A stretch of 64,000 bases of DNA. It comes from Aporrectodea caliginosa. Its lineage: Eukaryota; Annelida; Clitellata; Crassiclitellata; Lumbricidae. The first letter of the stretch is position 1; the number at the start of each line of letters is the position of its first letter. The stretch covers positions 197,501 through 261,500 of the forward strand of contig JACEVL010006418.1 in the NCBI GenBank assembly GCA_020284085.1, read 5' to 3'. This document shows, in pieces, positions 23,538 through 35,519 of this stretch. The notes under the pieces are model-generated. The model worked only from the letters and a program-made list of their open reading frames with translations, was not told the DNA's origin and searched no databases. A program made the translations under genes and the position numbers.

Positions 23538-24485
23538 CAGAGCTTCTCATTTGAAAATAGAAGGCGATCTGAAAATCGATCGCGCTGGATTGCGTAGGCG
23601 ATCGGTGCGCGATCGACCTCGAGAGCTTTTGTGTACAGCGTGTTTTGCGTATCGTATTCGTAAAGCTGCATATTATATAGTACGTATAGCTGCATATTAT
23701 ATTATAGGCCCAGTACTAATTTAGTAGGCCTATCTCAGTTCAGTTCCGTTATTATTACTATCAATAGTATTATTAATTAGTTTTCTTATTGCGCCCTTTC
23801 AATGTGATCGACTCAGAAGCGCTCCTAGTCCAGCCACTGCTAAATAAGACAGTCGTTAAGTTATTAAAGAATAATGGTGTGACCGTGTGAACTCTATTCA
23901 CTAGGCGGAGCGCAACAGGGAGCTCATTCCAGTCCTACTAGGGCCAGCAACCGAAAACGGACGCCGTTGCTTAATGTTATCCGTCCCACATCATTCATAG
24001 TTGTAATAAGTTTTAACATGCTACTGCCTACTTGGCTATCTCGACTACATCCACATCGAACGAGTCACCTAATTCCCATGACAGAAGCGTGCTAAACTGT
24101 ACATTATTATTCCACTTCGGCACCGTCGCCGCCATTTTTGCTTTCAATAATTTCCGAAATTAGTGACGTTGCGAACTTACAAAATGACGTTACGCGGGAG
24201 GTGTCCACCGTGTTGCTATGACCAATCATACTGTACGAAATTGGAGCGATCACTCAGCAGTCATTAGGTCACGAAACGCTGCGTTCCGACGCATTCACCG
24301 CGCCGCAAGTTAGCAAAAGTTAAAGTAATGTAAATTAGGCAAATACAGTAATAATGGCTCCAGTTTCCTCTTGGACTAAATCGATCGCGCTCGATTTGCG
24401 CGATCGATTTATCGATCCACCAGACCTTTGCTAGGCGATCGACCAAGGAGATCGATCGATCGATCGCCTCAAATGAGAAGCCCTG
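23538..24485. mobile_element. hAT-like non-autonomous element with GATC-rich ends
   Basis: A 948-bp element. The left end is CAGAGCTTCTCATTTGA. The right end, reverse-complemented, is CAGGGCTTCTCATTTGA (one mismatch in 17). It is flanked by perfect 8-bp direct duplications, GGCGCTTG, at 23530-23537 and 24486-24493. CAGRGCTTCTCA-type ends with 8-bp duplications are characteristic of hAT elements. Just inside both ends are GATC-rich stretches full of CGATCG and GATCGATC, also inverted relative to each other (23570-23625 and 24379-24470). No transposase frame is present. The interior contains GCCGCCATTTTTGC (24127) and GACCAATCAT (24220), which resemble YY1 and CCAAT-box sites; any promoter role is speculative. 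Confidence 0.85.
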
Positions 24486-24499
24486 GGCGCTTGAACAAA

Positions 24500-25325
24500 T
24501 TGCTTTTATTAACGAATTCCGGTCACACATCGTAGAACGTTGAACTGGAAATAATGTCTGATGATTAATCAGCCACGCAGACATCGTTGACTGTGCTCAT
24601 CCAACGGTGTCTCTTCTGTTCGGTGTCTGTGCATTGTTTTGATTGCTAATGACGTTTCTGTCTTAATGACATTTGCCAACACATGGATTGATGCAACTGA
24701 AAGTGGAGCAACAGTTACTGTATATGCCTAAGTGTATAAATACAGAGTTCGAATAGCTATAGCAAAGTGTTCCTGGCGGCGTCTGAAGGGTTGTGCTTTG
24801 CTTTCGAATAGAAGCTTTTGATCGATGATTTTGCGGTTATGAATCAATGTCGTCCATGCAGACAGGAAATTCTTAGGAGTCTCATTTATTATAGCCTTCC
24901 AGACTCTATATAGAATGAAGTCCAGATAAACATTTTAATAGTTTTAGTGACTCTCTGAAGTCTCAATGCGTATCTGATTATGAAATGGAGTTAACATCTA
25001 CTGACTTACTTATTCGAACCGCGTTCTTTTGCGATTATTCAGTTTGCCGTATAGACATTTGACTGTCAAACTGTACAAGGCTACAAGATGGAAGCTGCAT
25101 AAGATGCGGTCGCAGAGATTAGAGACCAGCTGCTGCAGCAGGCGGACGTTCAACTAAGATGACTTGTTATCTGCAAGATTGATTGCCCCGTGAATCAGCC
25201 TTTGAGGGAAACGTCAGCCGAAAAGTAAATACCGCGCTTCAAAAGAAATGAATTCTATTCGAGTAGAGAGCGAAAGAGCGATTCCTCAGACCAGCCAAAG
25301 ATTATTTAGACATGACTGTAAAATA
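24500..25325. other. Unique sequence, no gene recognised
   Basis: Mixed AT-rich sequence without a recognisable domain, RNA or repeat family. Confidence 0.5.
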
Positions 25326-25332
25326 GCACATA

Positions 25333-25435
25333 AATCTTCTGTCTCTTGGTCTCTACTCTCTGTCTCTGTCTCAGTCTCTCTCCTTCTGTCTGTCTGTCTC
25401 TCTCTCTGTCTCTGTCTCTGTCTCTGTCTCTGAGA
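25333..25435. repeat. CTGTCTCT repeat
   Basis: About 100 bp of TCTGTCTC and CTGTCTGTCTCTC units. Confidence 0.9.
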
Positions 25436-25439
25436 CTTG

Positions 25440-26135
25440 ATATGCAGTGATAATCCCCACTGACGGGCCGGGCATATAAATCTGCAGCCAGACCCGACTG
25501 GGAATCACATGCCCGATTTCTGACCCAGTATAGTTCGACCGACTGTCGCTCGAGCGAGAGAGAGGCAGAGGCGAATAGCCAAATGACAAATGTCAGCGGC
25601 GGAGAGATTGGCAAGTTGATTGATTGATTGACTGACCGAATACCTATTAAGTGAATGGCTTCGAGGCTCGAGCCGCCGTCTCTCGCATCTGCGCAGTGGC
25701 GAGAAACGACGTGGCACGACGCGTCGGTTTTTGCAATCTCAGACGAGGAGACAGTTTGGAAATAATAATTAGAAAATTAACCGCAATATATTTTGAGCTT
25801 TTTCAGCCAATTTCAGAAGCTTAAGAAATGCTCAAACAGATGTGACTTCTTATTGTACTCCGCTGACCGGAATATCTAATAACAGTAGACTCTATTATAG
25901 AAGACTTTGGCTATTATGTCGAAGCTACTACCATTTCCACGCAGGAGAAATATTGAAAGATGAATTATACATATATTATTCATACATAAACAATATGATG
26001 GAAGACAAAGGCTGATCATATTCCGTTCATTCACCACCAGTCGTTCCTATCTGCGCCTACTCGTCGCTTGCGTTCATCAGTTTCAGCGTCTTTTCAGCCG
26101 AAGCCAGAACGTTGCATCTTCTGTAGTTGCAAGCT
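25440..26135. other. Unique sequence, no gene recognised
   Basis: A TTGATTGATTGATTGACTGAC stretch lies at 25616-25636. Nothing else is recognised. Confidence 0.5.
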
Positions 26136-26139
26136 CAAC

Positions 26140-26265
26140 GACGGACAGAGAGACACACAGATGGACAGACGGACAGATGGACAGACGGACAGAAGGACAG
26201 ACGGACAGAAGGACAGACGGACAGACGGACAGACGGATGGACAGATAGACAGACGGATGGACGGT
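26140..26265. repeat. GGACAGACGGACAGAT repeat
   Basis: About 125 bp of GGACAGACGGACAGA(A/T) tetramer-derived units with alternating AAGG and ATGG steps. Confidence 0.92.
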
Positions 26266-26279
26266 CAGTGTATGTAATA

Positions 26280-28460
26280 TGGACGTGTGATTTTCCACTA
26301 GAGTTAAATCTATAACAGTAATTGCAGACTTAAATCTGATGATGTCACTGATGACATCAGAAGAATATTCATAATTGTTTAGAAGTTGACTGAACATCTG
26401 AGACACGTGAATATGTACATAGGCGCCCTCTTCTGCTACTGCCATCTGATGCCAGCCAGGACGGTCGTTCATCGTTAACGGGATTCAGAGGCTGGATGTC
26501 GTCTGCTAAGCGTCTAATGTCATTCAGTGAAACAGTTCCTCGCAAGCAACCTTCTCTAACCACAACCATAGGACCTCACACGTGCATCGATCGAGAGGTT
26601 CTTGTAAATCTTCCAGAGCTGCGATACTGTTACGAATTGTGCAGCTGAGCTTTGCTGGCTGTTTTTGCAGGTCTTCGTTGGTTGTATATGCTGCTAGACA
26701 AAATGAAAAGATTAAATTATTGATTTGATTGTCATAATCTATGCTATAGTCATTTTAAAGTTTCAGAACCTGACTCAATCCACTAGAGTGTGTCTAGGGG
26801 TCAGTGACACATACATTGGCTGAATAAGATAAGTGAAATTGATGCATCAGCAGAGCTCAGACTGAAGATTTTTCTGATCAATGAGATCTTCAATAAATCC
26901 AACTCTGGCACATGGATAAACCAAAAGCGATGCCATATGTAGCCAAACGTTTGTATCGACGAGCTCTAAAAATAGAATTTCTGACAATTCATACAGTATG
27001 ATGTAGACAGGTTTTCTTGCAAGTTACTCTTCAAGGCACTGATAAACTTTATTACATAGCGATATTTGAGTCGAAACAAAAGAGTTTTGGATGAAGGACC
27101 AGCAAATAGTTCAATTAAACATCATCATAAATATGTTTCTGCTAACAGCTATGATTCTGCTCCCATTACCAGTTTTTTAACTGCCAGCATTCGCCAGTCT
27201 TCGAATTAAACCTGGACGACTGTTGTACTTCCAGCCATTCAGCTTCTACGAAGACGTCTTAGAACAAACCTTTGTCTGCAGTTTTTGGTTGAAATGAAGA
27301 GGAGCTGTCGTTTTACAAACACAGGCTGTAAAGATGTGCTTATCACCATTTACATCGTTCAGGGCTTTGTATTGTACCGAGGTCATGCAATAAGCTGCAC
27401 CTATTGACTCTAGTTCATGGAAACCATAAATTGCATTAAGATGGAATCATGTCCGTAATAATCTTAGAGCACTTGATTTATGTCAAAGAATATGATCAGG
27501 TATAAACTGCTTGCAAAGACGAGCTGTGATGTATAGCATAATCGTGCGTGTATAGAAGCATATAGTCTGACTTATGACGGACAGACGGACAAATGGATGT
27601 CTATGATTCGCTGGGTGTATGTTCCGATATATGTGGTGATTATTGCTTTAATCCGGTAGGAATTCTGACAGTGGCTGAGAAAATCCTGATTGAAGACCAT
27701 GACATTGCAGCGGCGTTAATAACGTGTAACTCGATCATTGCAAAAGCATTCGTTTCCAGCGACACGCCATGCATGACGACGCCCGCCAGACAGACGGACA
27801 GCGCTGTTTACTGTAATTGGTCCCGTGAGGAGAGTTGCAATGCCTGCGATGCCATGTGAGCTGCAGTCATGTCACGGATGAACGAACCGTTGAATCATGA
27901 AGACATGCATCAATGAACAGAAAGAACCTTTGCTCAGATTGCGTCAGTTGTAAGTTTTAGTTTTTGTGTTGGCTTTACGAGATACTTATGGTTTAATAAT
28001 TCTTCCATGCTGGTAGATTTAACGTCTGCTGCCATTTCGGTGGCAATGTGTTCTTGAAAGTGTCATATAGTCTTTTATTGGCTCTTTCTCAACTGGAAAG
28101 GAACAGTTCTCAGAATAAATAAATCCCTTGGCACGTGACTCGGAGTCGAAGGTGACAATAAATCTTACGAGAAAGAACAATAGAACATATTCTTATAAGT
28201 CATTAAACTTATTGTTCGGGGATTTTCTTTCAGCCAATAACAGAGAAATGTTGAATAATATTGTATTAACTATTGTACTAAGGAATATTTTTTTCTAATT
28301 CGTTTTTTAATTCAAACTGACTAGTACGCAGTAAAATTACATGATAATAACAGATATAACAGATTTAACATGATATAGTAGTAACAGATTTTTAACAAAG
28401 TTTAACAGGAGTCGAATATAACTGTGTGGTAGCCTGCAAGGCTTCCATCATTCTGTCCTG
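26280..28460. other. Unique AT-rich sequence, no gene recognised
   Basis: No repeat tract longer than about 30 bp. An 88-codon frame (27593-27859, plus) has seven Cys but matches no family I recognise, has no signal peptide, and its length is within chance expectation. I do not call it a gene. Confidence 0.5.
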
Positions 28461-28469
28461 CTGCTCATT

Positions 28470-28560
28470 TTAAGTTACCCCTATAGGGGCTAGCGGGTAT
28501 CGAAGCCGCGTCCTTCTGATCTTTGCACCATTCAACCATCTCCTCTGCCCTACTATTACT
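28470..28560 (-). mobile_element. tRNA-derived SINE head
   Basis: On the minus strand, GATGGTTGAATGGTGC (28540-28525) resembles an A box. GATCAGAAGGACGCGG leads into GGCTTCGATACCCGC (28508-28494), a B box and TpsiC arm. A-to-B spacing is about 14 bp shorter than in a tRNA, which excludes a functional tRNA and fits a decayed SINE head. It is followed by CTAGCCCCTATAGGGGTAAC, a small palindrome. The tail is not identified. Confidence 0.55.
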
Positions 28561-28756
28561 ATGACTTCGCTGTAGCCTGAATCGATGCTTTCAGTTTTTC
28601 GTTCTGTAAACAATGATAGTTGTTTCAGGAGAGCAGCAGAGTCCTTCTTCGAGCGAACGCTTCTGACTCTGTTGGCATCCTGCTTTGTTCGTCGCCTTCG
28701 AATACAAACTAAACTCTCGCACCTGTCAGTGTCGCCGTCCAATCATCACTTGCCCT

Positions 28757-28757
28757 C

Positions 28758-28806
<49 letters not shown>
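28757..28806. repeat. (CTG)n microsatellite
   Basis: About 16 CTG triplets with one CTT interruption. Poly-Ala, poly-Leu and related frames are artefacts. Confidence 0.93.
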
Positions 28807-28808
<2 letters not shown>

Positions 28809-28936
28809 TTTGTCTTTGCTTCCGTTGTTCCAAAACGCCCTTCGTTATGATCCGGTCAAATAATGAGATTCCGCCGTTGAGACAGGCAATCAGGAATCAA
28901 CTGCACCTGCGATAAATCTGGACACGTACACGATCT

Positions 28937-29147
28937 GCGTCTGCTCTCTGTCTCTCTCTGTCTCTCTGTATGTCTGTCTGTCTATGTCTCTCTCTGTCTC
29001 TGTGTCTCTGTCTCTCTGTGTCTCTGTCTGTCTCTGTCTGTCTCTCACCCGCGCACTCGCTCTGTCCCTCTCGCCCTCTTTCTCCGTCTCTCTTTTTCTT
29101 CGACTCTCTCTTTCTCTTTCTCTTTCTCTTTCTCTTTCTCTTTCTCT

Positions 29148-29211
<64 letters not shown>
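28937..29211. repeat. CTGTCTCT / CTTTCT / CT compound microsatellite
   Basis: TCTGTCTC units to about 29045, a mixed CGCTCTGTCCCTC part, TCTCTT hexamers (29108-29155), then pure CT to 29209. The change of unit along the tract suggests stepwise expansion. Confidence 0.93.
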
Positions 29212-29213
<2 letters not shown>

Positions 29214-29219
29214 CACTCT

Positions 29220-31065
29220 CGTCCATCTGTTGTTGTTCAGGATACTTTCCGTGCTGCTAAGCCATCGTTTCTCGACCGATCTCTCTCCAAACAGCTTACG
29301 TAAAATGGGAAAACCACCTGCTCTGCAAACGATACCGTGAAATCTTCAAAGCACTTGTTTTCCCGCTTATTTCCGTTTGGCACCTCGAGCGCTCAATCGC
29401 ACGCGATATACGTACGCCAGACCGGATACGAAAGCTTTTCCTTGGGGCAGCTGGATCACCTCGGTGTCTATCGAGAGAAAATCCGAAGGGATATTGGAGC
29501 AGCATTTTATGGCACGATGCCCTTCATACAGCAAACTCTCTCTCTCTCTATTCTGTTGCTGCTACAGTTTGCGAGGAAATAACGACCGTGGTCTAAACCA
29601 GAAGATCAGAGTATGAAAACAGAAACGATAAATTGTTAACAAGTTTATTAAATCTTTTTTACGTTCACGCTCCTCAGCCAATGTCGGCTGCAGCATTAAA
29701 GCGCTGCAGATATTTGCAGAACTTGTCACCTCCGAGAATAAAGATCATGCTAAGAAAACGTTTTCTGTACGACACCTTAATATTAGACGTCAACATCATC
29801 CGATGCTACTCTGTCACACTTTTTGCATAATCTTATCAAGGAAGCCGGATTAAAATGTCCTTGAATACTGACGCAAAATTGGTCATCTACTTGCGCACCA
29901 ACAACTCCTCCATCCAAGAAATTTGATCTCAATATTCTGCAGTGCCTATAGTCGCAGATTTAGAGGACGACTGAAGTCTGAAGTCTGCGTTAATGACTTT
30001 GGTTAAAGGTGAGACATTTGACTCGTTTATGGTAATTAAGTAATTAAGATTAGCCCCAGTTCTGGAAAACAGATGAAAGGCGTCTCAAATTAAAAGCTTA
30101 TTACAGTCTAACCGGTCTTTTGTAACTTATCTGTGATTCAATCTGTGTGTGGGATTTTCAATTTCCAGGATTATCAGATCATCAAAAGACCTATTTGATG
30201 TTTATTAACTAAAAACAGGACAGCCGTCAACAATTCATGATAATCAGCCTAATTGCTAACGTAATCCGAAATCTATACCAGAATTCACTTACCATTACGA
30301 ATACATGCGTACATAAGTACATAATTATAGCTTATATACTTGTACGTCCGGCAGCCATGAATCAGCTTGATATGGTTAGACATTTCTAAACCAGATAATT
30401 CCTTGGATTAAATGCTAAAACCTTAAGAAAACCGTCAAATGAGAATTTCTGGTACTTTCCACGTAATGTGAAGAACCGATTTATGCGGCTCAGTTTATAT
30501 CGGTCGTTTAATAAAGCTGCCGTGTCATCGTGGACTGTTATGAATTATCACTCTGCAGTTAACCTCAACGAAGACTGCCTGTATGTATGGGTGTGTGTGT
30601 GGTGTTTTAATGTGAAATCTTTGCTCAGAAATCCATAGTAATTTTCTTAATATGCTTCAAGAAAGACGTCATTAAAACCATTTAACCATTCAATCATCAA
30701 AATAATTTAAGCATTAATACCATTTCTCGGCTTCACATTACGCTTATTGCTCGCGAATCCTTTGGGGGTAAAAGCCTGATCGACTCGACGAGAGATATTT
30801 GACTGCAGCCGGACTACATCGATAAAGTGATGGCTTTATTGGTGCGTGGTTCTCTGAGGATTCCGTCTCGCTTTGGATTTTGACAAATGTCTTTGTTGTA
30901 CTCGCCTACCCATAAAACGTCTTCAAGATTTACTCGAGTTAATATCCGATGCAAGACTGCTGCTGGCATGGGCTGGATTGCATGATAATCGTGGCTTTGA
31001 ATAAGCCGAAGAGAGAGGTTTCGCTGCATAAAGAGGGGCTTGGCGGTCAGCTGAAAGGAATATGG
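29220..31065. other. Unique sequence, no gene recognised
   Basis: No domain or RNA is recognised. A short GT run lies at 30590-30602. Confidence 0.5.
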
Positions 31066-31077
31066 AAGGAGGACGGA

Positions 31078-31186
31078 GCAGCGGGGGCCGAGGAGATGGC
31101 GGGGGCCGAGGAGGAGATGGCGGGGCCGAGGAGGAGATGGCGGGGGCCGAGGAGGAGATGGCGGGGGCCGAGGAGGAGATGGCGTG
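31078..31186. repeat. 18-bp GC-rich minisatellite GAGGAGGAGATGGCGGGGGCC
   Basis: About six copies of an 18-21 bp unit, GCGGGGGCCGAGGAGGAGAT; the first copy lacks one GAG and one copy has one G fewer. The resulting plus frame is Gly/Arg/Glu-rich and the minus frame Pro/Ser-rich. I treat it as noncoding. Confidence 0.92.
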
Positions 31187-31199
31187 AGTCTCGGGCAGC

Positions 31200-33480
31200 A
31201 GCTGTGAAACATAAATGTTTTATGAAAGACAACGCATTCATATCTTGACGCGCTTCATGTCTGCGCATTGACGTCTCTCCTCGGCCACCTACCGGACAGA
31301 GTTGGAATCATTACCATGCCAGTGGTCTGCATCTACTCAAACCTTCAATATTAAATCAACCAATCCTCCCTAACTGCTGCTGCCCTACTTCTTCATCATC
31401 CCCTCAAACGACGTTGTTTTTCGTAAATTACTTTCTTTGGCCCAGGATTATTCCAGTTTATATTTAACCCCACAAATCCCCCACCATCCCCGGGTACAAT
31501 CATGACTGTTCACATTAGCCCCAAATGCTCACAATTTGAGAAGATTATCCACAAATTATCTCAGTTTCACTAGTCTACTATTAGCAGCTCACCGCTTCTG
31601 CGTCATTTCATCCGCTTAGCGTTGCTTTTCCGGATGAATCAACTGCTGCGGTGAAGCGAATCGCCTTAATAATTATCAGAGGATGGTTGACCAAACAATC
31701 CAGTGGTGACTGTGAGATTTCAAGTCCCGCGTCATTTCAACACCCAGGCCGTAAACCAAACACTTCATCTCATTAACAGAGCTACCGACATTGCCTCGAA
31801 ACCATTCGTAGCGTTACTCACATAATATTTAGAAACCATATTTCAGTTAATGGCATACAAGGGAACCTTAGTCGAAAGCGCCAGTTTATTCACAGACAAG
31901 TTATCAACAGAAAATCTTCGATGGGTCAGCTTTAGTTTCAGGTCAAAATCCAAAGATCAGGCAGACCGTCGATCAGTAAGATTAAGGTAGATGATGTTTA
32001 GAATTGGAATGGAGGGAGAGAGGTAAGGGAATGGACAGAACCATTCTAGGGTTTGTGGAAAAGAATTGCTTTTAGTCTTCAGTTAAAGATCTGTTTGGAG
32101 GAAAATGCAGAGTAGAATGAGCGTCGGATGGAAGTGGTAAAGAGAGAGGATGATTTAGGGTCTTGTGAACATGAAAGATGAGAATTCGAGGTGATGCATT
32201 GGGAGGTTAGGCATCTGCATGTTTCGTCTTCTTCAGAGTGTAGATCGGTGGATTTGATGACCAAAAACCTCGATCAATGTTTGTTACCGGACGTTGTCAG
32301 TCATAAAATTCGGTGATGAGAAGTAATGTTCGTTTTATTGCTCTGCCCATATTTTCTGTCCTGCCATCGTGAAAGCTGGCCAGTCGAATCGGAAGCACCA
32401 AAGGCCAGAGACAGTCAGACATGCCGTGCAAGCAAATGACATAGAATAATGACCTGCAGCTTTAGCCGTACAGCCATTAAAACGTAGAAACGGTGGTCAC
32501 ATTGGGACGTTCTTGACGCCTCACAATACAGAGCGTCTCTAGTTTTACACGTTTACCAGGTTTCAATAATTTCGTTTGCTTCTACTGCATTTATGTCAAC
32601 AGCTGTGCAGACAGCAATTTGTCCACAGGCTTAGAATTCTTCAGTGACAGCTGATCTATTTTTTAGCATTTTTCTCTCCATCCGGGACCAGCATCATGCG
32701 GCCTTTGCTATCCAGAGGCCTTCTTGGATGTGTTATCGATGAACTGGGCCTTGTATCAACGCAAGACTAGAGATATGTGTTGTTGACTGAGTGCTCTGCA
32801 AATCAATGTCCAGCTGTTACTCAGATGATATTAAGAAGACTGGCGGCCTTTGCTGGACGGTGACACACTGCTCCACTGTGCGCTTTCTGTCTTCTTATTG
32901 ACTGGTATTAACGCTTGACATAGTTTGCCATTTAGCAGTGTTCTGCCGTGCTAATAGTACACTCAATAATGCTTGTAGGTCGTATAACCTACATGTAGAT
33001 ACCGCGAGGCGGCACCGAAAGTTCAGGTTACAATAACATACCAGCATGAAGAGAAAGATACGTGCAAACAGACAGACACAGGCAAACACACACAAACAGA
33101 CAAGGACACACACTTGCAGGTCACGCATACATTTGTATCTGCAATTCTGCATGTACTTCTTAAGAAATGTAACAGCTTTGAGTACGGTCAAGAATTTCTT
33201 ACAAAGCATTACACTATACAGTAAAGTTTAAGTTCAGTGTTCGTTAGAATGGATTCGCTTGTAGAAAAGTTCTTTCAACGTCAGAGCATCTTACAGTTTT
33301 TAGTGCTGACTTTCGATGGTAATTAAGTTCACTGTTATCTTGAGGCAGATGCCAGTGTGCACTAGCAAACTGTCTGACAAATAACTGAGATGCTGGCTCA
33401 AGAGTCTCTGCAAGGTTTACATATAAATTAATATTTTAGATAAAAGTAATATTTAAACTATAATATAACTTGCATATGTA
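31200..33480. other. Unique sequence, no gene recognised
   Basis: AT-rich with short ACACACAAACAGAC runs near 33060-33115. Nothing coding is recognised. Confidence 0.5.
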
Positions 33481-33502
33481 AATTTTGTAAGTGAAAATGG
33501 AA

Positions 33503-33575
33503 GATAGACAGACAGAGACAGACAGATAGGCAAATACAGACAGACATGGAAACAGAGAGAGAAAGGGAGAGAGAA
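33503..33575. repeat. GACAGACAGA repeat
   Basis: Short GATAGACAGACAGAGACAG tract ending in AGAGAGAGAATAA. Confidence 0.8.
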
Positions 33576-33789
33576 TAAACCTTAGCAATACTTCCATATT
33601 AACCGTTATATAAAGTCCTTACTAATAAACATAAGCCTTACTAAATCGAAACACGTGCTGTATTGCCCACTGCACGGAACTGTTTTCTCTCAGTCCATGG
33701 TACAGTGTACAGTCATTGCCATCAAGTTGTGTCCAATATATCAAGTAATGTTTGATTTATGTCGCCTTATTTGGAAAAATTGGCTTCGA

Positions 33790-33890
33790 ATAAGGTTCTA
33801 ACGACCCCAGGATTCGGAGTCCCTTGGGTCGATGTTCAGGCATGCCAAACCAATCGCAGACGCTCTAACTGTAGGTTGCTGTAACGAGGG
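33790..33890 (-). mobile_element. Weak tRNA/SINE-like block
   Basis: On the minus strand, AGTTAGAGCGTCTGCGATTGG (about 33872-33852) resembles a tRNA D arm, and GGACTCCGAATCCTGGGG (about 33823-33806) a degenerate TpsiC arm. Arm pairing and spacing are poor. Low confidence. Confidence 0.25.
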
Positions 33891-33899
33891 TTTTGCACA

Positions 33900-34705
33900 A
33901 AAGCTCCTCAGCTGGAAATAACAACAGTTACTGCTGCAAGTCTTGTTTTTGTTTAACGTTCATCTCATATTTATTTCTCGGCGTGTTACCTGATTCATGA
34001 TTCTCCGTCCAACTCTGTCGAGTGATAAATGACTCTTTTCGTGAATTTCAGTTTTGTTTTCCGTCGTTTTCGAGACTTAGTGGAGGGATTTGCGAGGTGG
34101 AATTAAGCTGCTCTTAACTGGACCCGTTTCCAGAATCTGGAGTTCTGAAATGCAGCAATAACGAGAGGCAAGCGGCAGCTTTAGTGTGCGCAAGAATGCA
34201 TTTAAATTCGGTTCAGTCGGGATGATGTGGCCCTTTGCACAGTCACTGACTCTATTCACTGTAAACACAAATCTTCTTATAATAGCAACTGGCAAAGTAC
34301 GCTTTATTCCTTCTGACGACTGACTGCCTAGCACACGGAAGGCGTGTGCGATAATCACTGCGACAAATACTTCTTCTATCAGTGGTAATAATAATGTTAT
34401 GAGTCAAAGACATGTTCAGAGAGCCAAACGCCTACCATGCTAAGTTTTTTCAAAACAATATCTTAGCTTCATCCATCAATTTTAATTCATTTGTACCACA
34501 GATGACCAAACGAAATTATAAAATTTGATTATTAACATTATTATTGTACTTGGAATATGCGTCTTAAATAAACTCAGTTTTATTAGTGATATTAAAGATA
34601 TTAATGATATTGAAGTAATACCATAGGCTTAGCATATGCTAATAGTTCAAGAACAACTTGCAGTTAAAGTAATTTCTTGTAAGGTCTGTCAGATAGCCAT
34701 GTTCA
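33900..34705. other. Unique AT-rich sequence, no gene recognised
   Basis: A 93-codon minus frame (34077-34358) has no recognisable motif. Confidence 0.5.
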
Positions 34706-34711
34706 GCGGCT

Positions 34712-34828
34712 CTTAGAGAGAGTGTGAGAGAAAGACAGAGACAGATAGAGACAGATAGAGACAGAGTGAGACAGAGGCAGAGACAGAGAGACAGAGATAG
34801 AGAGAGGAAGGGAGTGAGAGAGAGATAG
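34712..34828. repeat. GAGACAGATAGA repeat
   Basis: AGAGACAGATAGAGACAG units and flanking GAGAGTGAGAG, about 115 bp, purine-rich. Confidence 0.88.
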
Positions 34829-34965
34829 TTTTAATAGGGCTACTATATTTGATGAAATGCAGCAATTAATCTTGAACAGCTGAGATCTTTTGTCTACCTA
34901 AAGGACAATAGAGATTACTTAAGAACCGAGATCAGGTGACCGACTGACCGCCTCACTTATCACGT

Positions 34966-35028
34966 GTGTTTCTGTTTCTGTCTGTCTGTGTCTGTTTCTG
35001 TGTGTGTGTGTCTGTGTGTGTGTGCGTG
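34966..35028. repeat. (GT)n/TCTGTTTCTG repeat
   Basis: TTTCTGTCTGTCTGTG and TGTGTGTGTG units over 60 bp. Confidence 0.85.
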
Positions 35029-35235
35029 TCCTTCAGTATGCGTCTGTAATTCTGCGAATGGGTGATGGCTTTCGTTTGTGAGAGACCCGTAGAAAACGAG
35101 ATCTCGGAAACTCCGACGGGGAAAGCGACGACCGGATGTAAAGAAATGGAGAGCAGACAATGAGAGAGACCCCATCCGTAGTTAATTGCGGTTGGGATGG
35201 AGGGCAGACCGACCGACCACCACCGGAGTAGCCCT

Positions 35236-35257
35236 TCTGCTGCTGCTGCTGCTGCTG
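35236..35257. repeat. (CTG)7 run
   Basis: Seven CTG triplets. Confidence 0.9.
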
Positions 35258-35519
35258 CCTATAAAACGGGAGGTGTGGTCGAGGGAGAGTGAGGGTGAGG
35301 GGGCGTCTGACGTGTCTGATGAATGGATTGTTCGGAGGCCTGCAAAATTTGCCACAATTCGTCCCTTCTAATTGATCTATAGCCTTCGATTTCGTCCAGC
35401 TGATCTCGACGTCGTCCCCGCAACCGTTGGTCAAAGATTCGGTCAAAGAATTCAATAATGAAATTAGAGTCGCATGCATTTGCATATTGATTTGCTGTCA
35501 AAGTCCTGTCACATTGTTT

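Noticed and set aside
27593..27859. Cysteine-containing 88-residue secreted peptide
   Set aside because: No signal peptide and no regular Cys spacing; probably a chance frame.
28494..28540. Functional tRNA gene
   Set aside because: A-to-B spacing too short and no acceptor stem; better explained as a SINE head.
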